This document shows positions 25,802 through 34,638 of a stretch of DNA of 64,000 nt, one piece after another. The first letter of the stretch is position 1. Each line of letters starts with the position of its first letter. The stretch lies in NCBI RefSeq assembly GCF_002899895.1, contig NZ_PPEI02000006.1:182915-246914 (forward strand), given 5' to 3'. Both the position numbers and the translations under genes were made by a program. The notes below the pieces were generated by a model. That model was not told where the DNA came from, made no database searches, and saw only the letters and a list, made by a program, of their open reading frames with translations. Origin of the DNA: Chryseobacterium oncorhynchi. Lineage in GTDB: Bacteria; Bacteroidota; Bacteroidia; Flavobacteriales; Weeksellaceae.

Positions 25802-26546
25802 CTCTTAATTCTTTTCCGGTTAATGAAATGAAAACATCTTCAAGGTTTTCTGCATGAGTAATCTGTGAAACCAGTTCCTCTGGAGTTCCCACGGCATGAA
25901 TTCTTCCTCTGTCTATGATGGCAATCTTGGTACAAAATTCCTCCGCCTCAGAAAGGTGATGAGAAGTATAGATGATGCACGTTCCGCTTTTATTTAATTC
26001 TAAAAGGAAATCGATAATTACTTTTTTAGATTGAACATCTACTCCTACGGTTGGTTCATCCAAAAACAAAACCTTAGGATTGTGAAGTGTTCCTGCGATA
26101 AGGTTACAGCGACGTTTCATTCCTCCGGAGAACTGACCTACCTGCTTATTGGCAAATTTTGAAAGCCCCATGATTTCTAAGGACTCATCAATAGCCTTGG
26201 TAAGCTGTTTATGCTTTAATCCATACAGGCTTCCGAAAAACATTAGGTTTTCCCGGGCTGTAAGGGTAGGATAGAGCGCATATTCCTGCGGAACAATTCC
26301 TATGATCTGTCTAATTTTAAACCCCTCTTTTTGGGGAGACAATCCATTGATGGTAAAGTGCCCTGAAGTAGGTTTAATTAATCCTGAAAGCATAGAAATC
26401 AATGTTGTTTTCCCTGCTCCGTTAGGTCCAAGAATTCCGTAAATTTCGTTTTTATCGATACTCAATGAGATATCATTTACCGAAAACTCGTCAGAATTTT
26501 TGTATTTTTTATATAGATTTTTAATCTCAATCATATTCTCTGCCAT
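25788..26546 (-). CDS. ABC transporter ATP-binding protein
   Basis: The 252-residue ATPase has Walker A GPNGAGKTT near residue 38, a Q-loop, signature FSGGMKRR (GGM in place of GGQ, common in the DrrA type) and Walker B LFLDEPTVGVD. It supplies energy to the permease encoded immediately downstream. It is preceded by the BtrH-like gene after one base, so the operon is tightly packed. Confidence 0.9.
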   Translation of the reverse strand: MAENMIEIKNLYKKYKNSDEFSVNDISLSIDKNEIYGILGPNGAGKTTLISMLSGLIKPTSGHFTINGLSPQKEGFKIRQIIGIVPQEYALYPTLTARENLMFFGSLYGLKHKQLTKAIDESLEIMGLSKFANKQVGQFSGGMKRRCNLIAGTLHNPKVLFLDEPTVGVDVQSKKVIIDFLLELNKSGTCIIYTSHHLSEAEEFCTKIAIIDRGRIHAVGTPEELVSQITHAENLEDVFISLTGKELRDVVV

Positions 26547-26547
26547 A

Positions 26548-27543
26548 TCAGATCGCTTTTCTCAGTTTCTTATAGAAAGCTTCTTCTAAGTCTGCAATAT
26601 GAAGCATTGTCTTTGATAGCTCGTGGTAGATATTGCTTTTAGAGTTCCTGTTTTTATATACTCTTGCAATGTCTACTGCAAAATCTCTCCAAAGATCTCC
26701 GATAGAGGTAATCTCCTTTGAAAGCTCCTTTAATTCATCATTTTTAAGAATTACTGCTGCTTCCTGAAGAAATGCTCCATAAATAAATCTGAAGCCTCCG
26801 CCACCAGTCCCAATTTCCTCCTGCATTCTGATCAATTGTCCCAGATAGTGGTTCGTTACTTTTGTACCTTTCTTGTCTGCCCATTTTGGAATACTCCTGG
26901 CAACCCATCTCATAGCTTTTACACCAATAAGGGGTACCGGAGCCAACATGTTTTTACAGGTATCTTTGATTCCTTTTTTGATGGCTTCTTCCAGATTTAC
27001 ATTTTCCGGAATATAAACAGGATAATACATATGTCCTTTTGGTGGAAGTGCTCCTTTAGCATATCTTACCTTTTCCAGCTCTTCTTCTGAAAGAGAAGTG
27101 GTGTAATCCATTACCGGATCACTAATCAGGAACTTTCCGTCTTCTTTACCATACACCACAAGATTGTGTGCATTGAAGTGGAATTTATATTCTTCAGGAA
27201 AATAAGTAAGATTGAAAACCCCTACCTGAAGTCCGGTTGGGATATTTTGTTCAAGGTTTCTTTCAAGAGCCTTTTGAGCATCCTGGGGCTTTGAAAATTT
27301 CTCTCTTTTAATTTTTATTCCTAATCTTTTGGCTGCTTTACTGAAGATAGCACCTGGCATTGGACGATAGCTGAAGCCCGGAGCGAAGTTCACTTTCAAA
27401 AAAGGGAGATAGACAAAGAATAATCCTGAACCAATTCCGAAGATCATGGGTTCACTTAGTTTAAGTCCTTTATTAAGCAATAGATTAGAAGCAACACCGT
27501 TTTCGCAATGCGCAGTCTGATGGTGTTCAAAGTTTAATTTCAT
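26548..27543 (-). CDS. BtrH-like acyltransferase (BtrH_N and C39-like cysteine fold)
   Basis: The 331-residue protein begins with HHQTAHCENGVASN, which fits the BtrH N-terminal motif with Cys13 as nucleophile. HNLVVYG (His126) and LISDP (Asp142) can complete a papain-like triad. BtrH in butirosin biosynthesis moves an acyl group from an ACP onto an aminoglycoside. The homologue here lies in a flexirubin operon with an ACP-dependent pathway. It is therefore a strong candidate for transferring the polyene from ACP to the resorcinol hydroxyl; this is inference. The C-terminal part (about residues 170-331) resembles the DUF4872 helical domain often found with it. Confidence 0.75.
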   Translation of the reverse strand: MKLNFEHHQTAHCENGVASNLLLNKGLKLSEPMIFGIGSGLFFVYLPFLKVNFAPGFSYRPMPGAIFSKAAKRLGIKIKREKFSKPQDAQKALERNLEQNIPTGLQVGVFNLTYFPEEYKFHFNAHNLVVYGKEDGKFLISDPVMDYTTSLSEEELEKVRYAKGALPPKGHMYYPVYIPENVNLEEAIKKGIKDTCKNMLAPVPLIGVKAMRWVARSIPKWADKKGTKVTNHYLGQLIRMQEEIGTGGGGFRFIYGAFLQEAAVILKNDELKELSKEITSIGDLWRDFAVDIARVYKNRNSKSNIYHELSKTMLHIADLEEAFYKKLRKAI

Positions 27544-27593
27544 TTGCAGCTTATATCTTTTTCATTGGTTAAATGGAATAAGACAAATTCCAT

Positions 27594-27998
27594 TTATTTT
27601 CCATCGAAGTTTTTTAATTCGTTTACTGAAATAGCGAATGCATCGGCATATTTTTTCAGTGCGCTTTCGCTTAGTGTTTTAAATACATTGGGTTTAAAGT
27701 GTCTTTTTACCCTCCATTGCCATATTCCTACATAAGAGGCAAGTACTCCCAGATCCATTTTATTCAGTTCCATAAAATAAACGATGGGGCTTACAATATT
27801 ATGGGCAACGTTTTGCTTTGCTTCTTCAATTCTTTCATGAATAAGTTCCATGGATTCATCCAAAGCAGCTTTCTTTGCATCCCAGCCAGTGCTGTTAGCA
27901 GTAGTATAGTTGTCGTTCTCATCCGTCACATACAAAACTTCTGTCATGTTGGCGGATTTCAAATTACTTTCGTCTTGGGGTAGGTCTTGTTTTTTCAT
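27594..27998 (-). CDS. Conserved small protein heading the second minus operon, function unknown
   Basis: The 134-residue soluble protein has no signal peptide. The first 35 residues look disordered. The C-terminal 60 residues (LGVLASYVGIWQWRVKRHF ... LKKYADAFAISVNEL) have the spacing of a helix-turn-helix-like or ACP-interaction helical bundle. It is the first gene of the operon with the BtrH-like, ABC, thioesterase and KS genes, 50 bases upstream of the BtrH-like gene. A regulatory role is possible but not shown. Confidence 0.65.
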   Translation of the reverse strand: MKKQDLPQDESNLKSANMTEVLYVTDENDNYTTANSTGWDAKKAALDESMELIHERIEEAKQNVAHNIVSPIVYFMELNKMDLGVLASYVGIWQWRVKRHFKPNVFKTLSESALKKYADAFAISVNELKNFDGK

Positions 27999-28439
27999 CT
28001 AAATAATGTTTAATTTTTTTAGATTCCAGATGAAAAATGGTTCACCTGTTTTGATTCTTTTAATCAGGTGGCTAAAATAGTGAAAATACATTATATGTAA
28101 ATTATACTGAATCTGATGAAGATATTATGGTGAAATATAGGTTGTATAGAGGCTCAGGTTCAGTTTTTAATGAAAGAAACAATATTTGTTTTTTCTCCTT
28201 TTTAAAGAACCGAGTAATTAATTTCTCTCTTTTTCTTTTGAGTGATACAACATAGAAGATTTTTACTTACTGTTATTTTTGAAGTAGGGATGTTTAACTA
28301 ATTGTAGGTAATGAAATCTTAAAAAAGACCATTACTGTTTATTATTCATGTTTGTAATACATCTGCTGTAACAACTGTGTTATATAATAAGACTAATGGG
28401 TAGAAATTTGGATAGAAAAATAATTATTAAATAACAACT
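27999..28439. other. 441-bp divergent intergenic region
   Basis: No coding frame is supported. It must hold promoters for the second minus operon and for the M16 peptidase gene. A dyad with CACCTG (28043-28048) and CAGGTG (28065-28070), plus an overlapping TGATT/AATCA pairing, lies 45 bases upstream of the minus operon and could be an operator. No full TAnnTTTG box was found on either strand. Confidence 0.4.
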
Positions 28440-31352
28440 ATGAAGAAGTTTTTTATTTCTGTTTCGCTTTTCTGTATGCTAAGCGCAATGGCACAGAAAT
28501 TCGATACACAAAAGCTGACAGATGCTCAGGGGTATACTTATGAAACGGTAAAGAATGACCAGGCTGGTGTAAGGGTATATACCTTGAAAAATGGGTTGAA
28601 AGTTTATCTTGCAAAAAATGAAGATGCACCCAGAATCCAGACTTATATTCCTGTAAGAACAGGATCTAATAATGACCCGAGTGATAATACAGGATTAGCT
28701 CACTATTTAGAGCATATGGTTTTCAAGGGAACTTCTCATTTGGGAACCCAGGATTGGGCGAAGGAAAAAGCGATCTTACAGCAGATTTCTGATCTTTATG
28801 AGCAACATAAGGCAGAAAAAGATCCTGCGAAGAAGAGAGAGCTATACAAAAAGATAGATGAGGTATCTCTGGAAGCTTCAAAATATGCAATCGCTAATGA
28901 ATATGACAAGGCTATTTCTTCATTAGGAGCTACGGGAACAAATGCCCACACATGGTTGGATGAAACGGTTTACAAAAATAATATCCCAGCCAATGAGCTT
29001 GAAAAATGGCTAAAGGTAGAAAAAGAACGTTTTTCAGAATTGGTACTGCGTCTTTTCCATACAGAATTGGAAGCGGTGTATGAAGAATACAACAGAGCAC
29101 AGGATAATGACGGTCGTCTTGTAAATTATACTTTGATGGAAGCTCTTTTTCCAAAACATCCAAACGGACAACAAACTACTATTGGTACTTCTGAACACCT
29201 GAAGAGTCCTTCTATGGTGGCTATTCACAAGTATTTTGATACGTATTATGTACCTAATAATATGGCAGTAGTATTGGTAGGAGATATTGATTTTGACAAA
29301 ACTATAAAATTAGTTGATCAGTATTTCGGAGCTTTCAAATACAAAGAGCTTCCGATGAAAAAAATGGTATCAGAAGAGCCAATGACTCAAATTGTTTCCA
29401 GAACAGTAAAGAGCCCATCTACTCCAAGGATGACGATGGCGTGGAGAACAGATTCTTATGGAAGCCAAGAAGCAAGACTGGCAGATGTAGTGGCTGAAAT
29501 TTTAAGCAATAGAGGTGATGCTGGTTTGATTGACCTTAATATTAATCAAAAGCAAAAAACTTTAGGCGCAGGAGCCTATGAATCTCCATTCAAAATGTAT
29601 GGAACATTTGCATTAGTGGTAACTCCTAAAGAGGGACAAAGCTTTGATGATGCTAAAAAATTATTATTGGATCAGCTTGACCTTGTTAAAAAGGGACAAT
29701 TCCCGGATTGGATGCTGAAAGCGATCGTAAATGATAAGAAAGTTGAACGTATGAAAGATTGGGAGACTGCAGATGGTTTGGCTACTAAGCTTTATAGCTC
29801 TTATATCAAAGAGAGAACCTGGGAACAGGAACTGGATGAGATCAATCAATATGAAAAAATCACCAAGGCTGATATTGTAAAGTTTGCTAACGATTTCTAT
29901 AAAGATAACTACGTTGTGGTTTATAAGGAAAAAGGAGTAAATGATAAGTTAGTTCGTGTAGAAAATCCAGGAATTACTCCAATTAAATTGAACAGAGACG
30001 CACAATCTCCTTTCCTTAAGGATATTTTGAGTACTAAAGTTGCTGAAATTAAACCTGAATTTATTGATTATAAAACAGCCATTCAGACTTCGCAGGTAAA
30101 AGATAAGACTGTAAGCTTTGTGAAAAATAAATATAACGAAATTGCTCAGGTAAGTTATGTTTTCCCTTTCGGAACAGATAATGATAAGGAACTTGCTTTA
30201 GCTGGAACCGTTTTCGAATACCTTGGAACCGATAAGTATACACCGGAGCAATTGAAAGAAGAGTTCTATAAACTGGGGATTACTTACAATTTAAGAACAT
30301 CTAATGACCAAACGGTTATTACTTTGGCGGGTCTTGAAAACAATATGAAGAAAGGAGTGGAGCTAATGAATCACTGGATGACCAATGTGAAAGCAGATAA
30401 AGCTATTTACAGCCAGACTGTGAAAACCATTCTTGAAGCCAGAGAAGTTGGGAAGAAAGATAAAGTGAAAATTATGTCTGCTCTTTCAAATTATGCAAAG
30501 TATGGTAAGGATTCCAGAATGACTGATATTATTTCTAAGGCACGTCTTGAAAGTATTGATGCTGTAGAATTGATGAAAAAAGTAAAAACGCTGAACCAGT
30601 ATCCTTATCAGGTATTCCTTTATGGGCAGGATCAGACAGGTTTGGAGAAAGCAGTTAAACCTTATATCGGAAATACAAGTCTTCAGCCGGTAAAAGCGAA
30701 AGAGTATGCAGAACCAGCTACAACAGGAAAAGTGTACTTCACTAACTATGATATGGTACAAATGGAAATGTCTAAAGTGGCCAAGGGAACTCCTTTAAAT
30801 CTTAGCAACTTTGGGAAATCAAATGTTTTCAATGAATATTTCGGAAGAGGTTTATCATCCATCGTTTTCCAGGAGATTAGAGAAAGTAAATCTCTGGCTT
30901 ATTCTGCCTATGTTTCTTATGCAAATGCTTCAGAAAAAGGACATGCTAACTACATCACGAATTATATTGGAACACAGTCTAACAAACTTCCTCTAGCAGT
31001 GAACGCTATGAGTGAACTAATGGTTGAGCTGCCACAGATCCCGACACAGTTTGAGAACGCAAGAGGTTCTGCACTAAAGCAGATTGCTTCCAACAGAATC
31101 AACAGAACGAATATTTTCTTTAGTCAGTTAGCTCTTAAAAAATTGGGTGTTGATTATGACCTTAGAAAAGATACATATGCTGAGATCCAAGGATTAACAT
31201 TGCCTCAACTGACAGGATTCTATAATACTGAGGTGAAGCCTGTAAAATATAATACAGCGATCATTGGTAAGAAAGAAAACCTGAATATGGAATCTATTAA
31301 CAAAATGGGTGAGTTTCAGGAAGTATCTCTAGAAGAAATCTTCGGATATTAA
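28440..31352 (+). CDS. M16 family zinc metallopeptidase (insulinase/pitrilysin type), exported
   Basis: The 970-residue protein has a signal peptide ending near AMAQ (residue 19) and two M16 halves. The first half carries the inverted zinc motif HYLEH (His88, Glu91, His92) followed by the downstream Glu in EAVYEEYNRAQ. The second half, from about residue 540, lacks the motif, as is normal. These enzymes degrade peptides in the periplasm. It is monocistronic, with its own terminator. It lies between pigment blocks, but no pigment role is indicated by sequence. Confidence 0.9.
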   Translation: MKKFFISVSLFCMLSAMAQKFDTQKLTDAQGYTYETVKNDQAGVRVYTLKNGLKVYLAKNEDAPRIQTYIPVRTGSNNDPSDNTGLAHYLEHMVFKGTSHLGTQDWAKEKAILQQISDLYEQHKAEKDPAKKRELYKKIDEVSLEASKYAIANEYDKAISSLGATGTNAHTWLDETVYKNNIPANELEKWLKVEKERFSELVLRLFHTELEAVYEEYNRAQDNDGRLVNYTLMEALFPKHPNGQQTTIGTSEHLKSPSMVAIHKYFDTYYVPNNMAVVLVGDIDFDKTIKLVDQYFGAFKYKELPMKKMVSEEPMTQIVSRTVKSPSTPRMTMAWRTDSYGSQEARLADVVAEILSNRGDAGLIDLNINQKQKTLGAGAYESPFKMYGTFALVVTPKEGQSFDDAKKLLLDQLDLVKKGQFPDWMLKAIVNDKKVERMKDWETADGLATKLYSSYIKERTWEQELDEINQYEKITKADIVKFANDFYKDNYVVVYKEKGVNDKLVRVENPGITPIKLNRDAQSPFLKDILSTKVAEIKPEFIDYKTAIQTSQVKDKTVSFVKNKYNEIAQVSYVFPFGTDNDKELALAGTVFEYLGTDKYTPEQLKEEFYKLGITYNLRTSNDQTVITLAGLENNMKKGVELMNHWMTNVKADKAIYSQTVKTILEAREVGKKDKVKIMSALSNYAKYGKDSRMTDIISKARLESIDAVELMKKVKTLNQYPYQVFLYGQDQTGLEKAVKPYIGNTSLQPVKAKEYAEPATTGKVYFTNYDMVQMEMSKVAKGTPLNLSNFGKSNVFNEYFGRGLSSIVFQEIRESKSLAYSAYVSYANASEKGHANYITNYIGTQSNKLPLAVNAMSELMVELPQIPTQFENARGSALKQIASNRINRTNIFFSQLALKKLGVDYDLRKDTYAEIQGLTLPQLTGFYNTEVKPVKYNTAIIGKKENLNMESINKMGEFQEVSLEEIFGY

Positions 31353-31375
31353 TCCTTTTAGGTTTAAATAATTAT

Positions 31376-31406
31376 AAAAGCGGAACAGGAGTGTTCCGCT
31401 TTTTAT
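31376..31406 (+). terminator. Intrinsic terminator of the M16 peptidase gene
   Basis: A perfect 12-bp stem (31376-31387 with 31392-31403), loop GGAG, and a T tract. The A4 on the left side also makes it usable for the convergent minus gene. Confidence 0.9.
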
Positions 31407-31461
31407 TTGGCTTTCAATGATAATAAAATTTTTTATCACTGCTTGTCTGTTCAAGGTTTTA

Positions 31462-32166
31462 TTAATCTGATATTTTGTATATATAGAATGAAGATTTACT
31501 TGTAGAAAGAAGTCCAAGATTAATTACTCCAGGATCGACAGCAAAATACAATGAATCTCCTTGTGTCAGACTATATATAGAATTCATTGAGGTTTCTGAA
31601 AGGGTTACATTTGCTAAAGCTAGATTAATGCCTGTAAAACTTCTTTGATCTAATACTGAATATAAGCTTCCCGTTCTTTTTAAAATACCCACTTTCGGGC
31701 CAGATAACAAGGATAGCTGTACTCCGTTACCATAACGGAAGTAAAAGCCAATTGAATAAACCCCAGTTGATGGGACTTTATATGAGTGATCTGTATCAGA
31801 AAAAAGATTAGAATCACCCATTGTCTTATCTATAATCGTATAATCAAGGGCTTGCCAAGTACCAAATGAAATTCCAAGATTGATGAGGTTAAGAGATGAT
31901 TGCCTGCCTGCCGCGTAAATACTTGGATTAATAGAGCTCGGATTATAAAATTTGTTCAAAGCTATCTTGTTAACCACTCCGTCAGTATCGTTAACAACTA
32001 AGATTTTTTCATTGGATCCTAATGTAGTAAGCTCATTAATTTGCCTGATTTTTACTTCACCGTTAACGTCCAGTGTTTTTTCGGGATTATTGATGTTTAC
32101 TCCTACTTGCGAAAATGTAATTGAACAGCCTAAAGCAAAGGCTGCAATTAAATAAATTTTTTTCAT
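31462..32166 (-). CDS. Secreted beta-rich protein with tail-fibre-like N-terminus
   Basis: The 234-residue protein has a signal peptide ending near TFSQ (residue 20). VGVNINNPEKTLDVNGEVKI comes next, the start typical of many flavobacterial secreted proteins that resemble phage tail-fibre or adhesin stalks. The C-terminal 150 residues look like a C1q/TNF-like beta sandwich (TGVYSIGFYFRYGNG, then SLYFAVDPG). No catalytic motif is visible. It is a single gene with its own promoter at 32251. The function is unknown; a surface structural or adhesive role is possible. Confidence 0.7.
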   Translation of the reverse strand: MKKIYLIAAFALGCSITFSQVGVNINNPEKTLDVNGEVKIRQINELTTLGSNEKILVVNDTDGVVNKIALNKFYNPSSINPSIYAAGRQSSLNLINLGISFGTWQALDYTIIDKTMGDSNLFSDTDHSYKVPSTGVYSIGFYFRYGNGVQLSLLSGPKVGILKRTGSLYSVLDQRSFTGINLALANVTLSETSMNSIYSLTQGDSLYFAVDPGVINLGLLSTSKSSFYIYKISD

Positions 32167-32250
32167 TTTAATATGTTTTTAATTAATAGTGTAATTGAAA
32201 TATGTATCAACAAAGCCAAATTTGTCTTTAACTATATTTCGATGTTACTG

Positions 32251-32258
32251 CAAATATA
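32251..32258 (-). promoter_or_regulatory. Probable -7 box of the secreted-protein gene
   Basis: CAAATATA reads TATATTTG on the minus strand (TAnnTTTG), leaving a leader of about 80 bases. The rest of the 450-base gap 32167-32616 shows only this box and the terminator at its right end. Confidence 0.5.
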
Positions 32259-32535
32259 TACACTTAAAATAATTCATTTAATTGTGACTAGTTTAAATAA
32301 TCAACGTTCTTTTCTTTCATTAAATCAATGTGTTAATCGTTGTTTCATCATTGATTGATTTATTTAATAAAAATCAGTTATCTGCAAAAAAAGAAAGGAA
32401 ATAAAAGAATTTTTCTATTATAGATTTTAATTGATAAGTATAGGATTTCTAAACTGTGATTGCTAAAATTTATTTGGAAACAGGTGAATGAAATGTTGAA
32501 TTAAATATTCCAAGATCGATAACTAGATTGTGTAA

Positions 32536-32571
32536 ATAAAAAATCCGAAGAAATAAAAAACTTCTTCGGAT
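32536..32571 (-). terminator. Terminator of the dar/dehydratase operon
   Basis: A 10-bp perfect stem (32543-32552 with 32562-32571). On the minus strand it is followed by a T-rich tail (the A-rich bases 32534-32542). It lies 45 bases beyond the stop of the last gene. Confidence 0.8.
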
Positions 32572-32616
32572 CTTTAATATTATTTAATTAAGTTCTTCTT
32601 TAGATAAAGCTAAATC

Positions 32617-33060
32617 TTAAGACTTTACTTCCTGAATGAATAAATTTATCTCTGCTCTGATCAGTAATTCGTCATTATTAAAAGTTTCGCAGAAGATATG
32701 GCAAATATTCTCAAACTGGGAAATCAGTGATGCTTTAGAAATGATCTTGTCATTCACTTTTGGGAGTCCGAAAATTTCAATTTTCTTGATATTGGTGATA
32801 AAACCTATCACTTTAGTATCAGCTTCCGGATTTTCAAAGAAGCTTTGTCCAAGGATAGATGAACAGGTTTGGGCCAGGTTTTCTATTAGGCCGGCTTCTA
32901 CAAATTCATTATTGTGAACAAATATGTTGTCTTCTTTTATTTCAAAGGAAGTCACTACTTTTTCCTTGGTCAGCTCCAGAATATAGTCTGCCATAAGCAT
33001 CGGTTCACGATGAGGTAAAAAGTTGTGTATATTGATGATATTTTCTTCCCTGATTTCCAT
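32617..33060 (-). CDS. ApeP-like hotdog dehydratase subunit (Glu half-site), first copy
   Basis: The 147-residue FabZ-like protein keeps the LPHREPMLM N-terminal motif and the catalytic-position Glu60 in AGLIENLAQ. The HFP-type His segment is replaced by FVHNNEF, with three fewer residues to the Glu. It should need a partner that supplies the His, most likely the protein at 14299. It lies 6 bases downstream of a second, related gene. The two share about the same length and motifs, so they probably arose by duplication. Confidence 0.78.
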   Translation of the reverse strand: MEIREENIINIHNFLPHREPMLMADYILELTKEKVVTSFEIKEDNIFVHNNEFVEAGLIENLAQTCSSILGQSFFENPEADTKVIGFITNIKKIEIFGLPKVNDKIISKASLISQFENICHIFCETFNNDELLIRAEINLFIQEVKS

Positions 33061-33066
33061 TGAAAA

Positions 33067-33498
33067 TTATTTTACAGCAGTTTTCATTTGAGACTTTGCA
33101 ATCACTTCACCGTTTAATTTTGTAATAATATCTACCAGCGTTACTCCCATTACCTCATTGAGGATGGTTACTTCTGATTTCAGCTGATCACCTATTTTAG
33201 GCAATACTTCTGCTTCAAAGGATTTAATGGCTCCAATATATCCGGTAGGAGCATCTTTTCCAAGCAAATAATATTTATAACCCGTATGCAGGGCTACACT
33301 TTGCGCCTGGTGTTCAATAAGTCCTGAAGCCTGAAAAGAACCATCCTGAATAAACAGGTTGTCTTCTTTTACTTCAAATCCCGAGATGAGGTGGTTTTCA
33401 GAATATTCTGATAACTCATGTACCATTACAAAAGGAGCACGTTGTGGAATAAGGCTTTCTACAAAATCTTTATCGGATGTTGGTAATTTGTTTTCCAT
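33067..33498 (-). CDS. ApeP-like hotdog dehydratase subunit (Glu half-site), second copy
   Basis: The ATG at 33498 shares a base with the DarB stop (TAATG) and gives 143 residues; the frame also runs up to a TTG at 33522. Motifs are LIPQRAPFVMV and Glu62 in SGLIEHQAQ. The His segment is replaced by FIQDGSFQ, so the protein has no catalytic His. Coupling to darB suggests it serves the dialkylresorcinol branch or is produced with it. Like its neighbour it probably pairs with the ApeI-like protein at 14299. Confidence 0.78.
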   Translation of the reverse strand: MENKLPTSDKDFVESLIPQRAPFVMVHELSEYSENHLISGFEVKEDNLFIQDGSFQASGLIEHQAQSVALHTGYKYYLLGKDAPTGYIGAIKSFEAEVLPKIGDQLKSEVTILNEVMGVTLVDIITKLNGEVIAKSQMKTAVK

Positions 33499-34637
33499 TA
33501 GCAAACCGTTAATAGAGCACAAGAATATGCAAATCTTCCACTTTCAGGAACGCAAAGGAGTACTTTTTCTCCTTTTTGTAATTTCCCTGAGTTCATCAAT
33601 TCCTCTAATGCCACAAAGATAGATCCGGCACCAATATTTCCGATGTCAGAAAGGTTATAGAACCATTTTTCTGCAGGGAAGTCCATTCCTTTTTTAGCGA
33701 ACTCATCTTTCAGGCCATCCTTAAAATAACCGGAAGAAATATGAGCCAATACGTGGTCAATTTTTTCAGGATCTAAATTATGCTTGTCAAAAGAAGCTCT
33801 TAAGCTTTCAGCACCTTTTACCAGAATATATTTATCCAGGATTTTAGTGTCCTGCTTAATAGCAAATATGGATTGCTTTAGCCATGCGTCAGATGGATAA
33901 TCTGCCCAAGATTTTAAACTTCCGTCCTCTTGCTTGTCACATCCGGCATACATACATGCCTCAATTTCGTGAGCATAAGAATAGAAATCAATAAAGTCTA
34001 TCCTTAAAGAGATACTATTTTCTCTTGGTTTATTTTCTAATAGGAAAGAACCTGCTCCATCAGAAAGCATCCATCTAAGGAATTCTCTTTTGAAAGCAAT
34101 AATGGGTCTTTCTTCCAATAATATTAAATTTTCAGCCTCATGGTTGAATTTATCTGCAGTCATCCATGCAGACATTCTCTCAGAACCTGCACATATTGCA
34201 TTATCCTGTACACCAGCTCTTACAGAAAGGAATCCGTAGTTAAGGGCATTCATTCCTGAGTTGCAAAGACCGGTTGCCGTATTGATTTCAATAGATTTCC
34301 CGATGTTCAGTTCACCATGAACCATAGAGGCATGTGAAGGCTGAATCTGGTCAGGAGAAGTAGTTCCTACGGATAATAACTTCATATCTTCCTTTTTGAA
34401 ATTTTCATCAAAAAGTCCTTCGATTGCTTTTGCTGTAAGCTGCGCATTGGAATGCGTAGGGTTTCCTTCCTTATCTAAAGCATAATATCTTGTTGTAATT
34501 TTATTATTTCTTAAAATAAGTGATTTTGCTTTAGAAGGCGCGTCATTGATAAGCCCAAGATACGTCTCCATTTCATCATTTGATACCGGTTCATTGGGTA
34601 AATATTTTGATGCCTTTGTTATAAATACGTCGTACAT
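33498..34637 (-). CDS. darB: DarB, KAS III-type ketosynthase for dialkylresorcinol
   Basis: The 379-residue KAS III-like enzyme has Cys125 in ATGLCNSG, His299 in VLAHISSG and Asn334 in LSDIGNIGAG, a full triad. DarB condenses two fatty-acid-derived units to a cyclohexanedione that becomes the dialkylresorcinol. It is adjacent to darA with one base between them, the arrangement found in dialkylresorcinol and flexirubin loci. Confidence 0.9.
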   Translation of the reverse strand: MYDVFITKASKYLPNEPVSNDEMETYLGLINDAPSKAKSLILRNNKITTRYYALDKEGNPTHSNAQLTAKAIEGLFDENFKKEDMKLLSVGTTSPDQIQPSHASMVHGELNIGKSIEINTATGLCNSGMNALNYGFLSVRAGVQDNAICAGSERMSAWMTADKFNHEAENLILLEERPIIAFKREFLRWMLSDGAGSFLLENKPRENSISLRIDFIDFYSYAHEIEACMYAGCDKQEDGSLKSWADYPSDAWLKQSIFAIKQDTKILDKYILVKGAESLRASFDKHNLDPEKIDHVLAHISSGYFKDGLKDEFAKKGMDFPAEKWFYNLSDIGNIGAGSIFVALEELMNSGKLQKGEKVLLCVPESGRFAYSCALLTVC

Positions 34638-34638
34638 T

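Noticed and set aside
32173-32358. A 61-residue plus frame in the 450-base gap
   Set aside because: It overlaps the minus-strand promoter of the secreted-protein gene, is very AT-rich and has no family resemblance.
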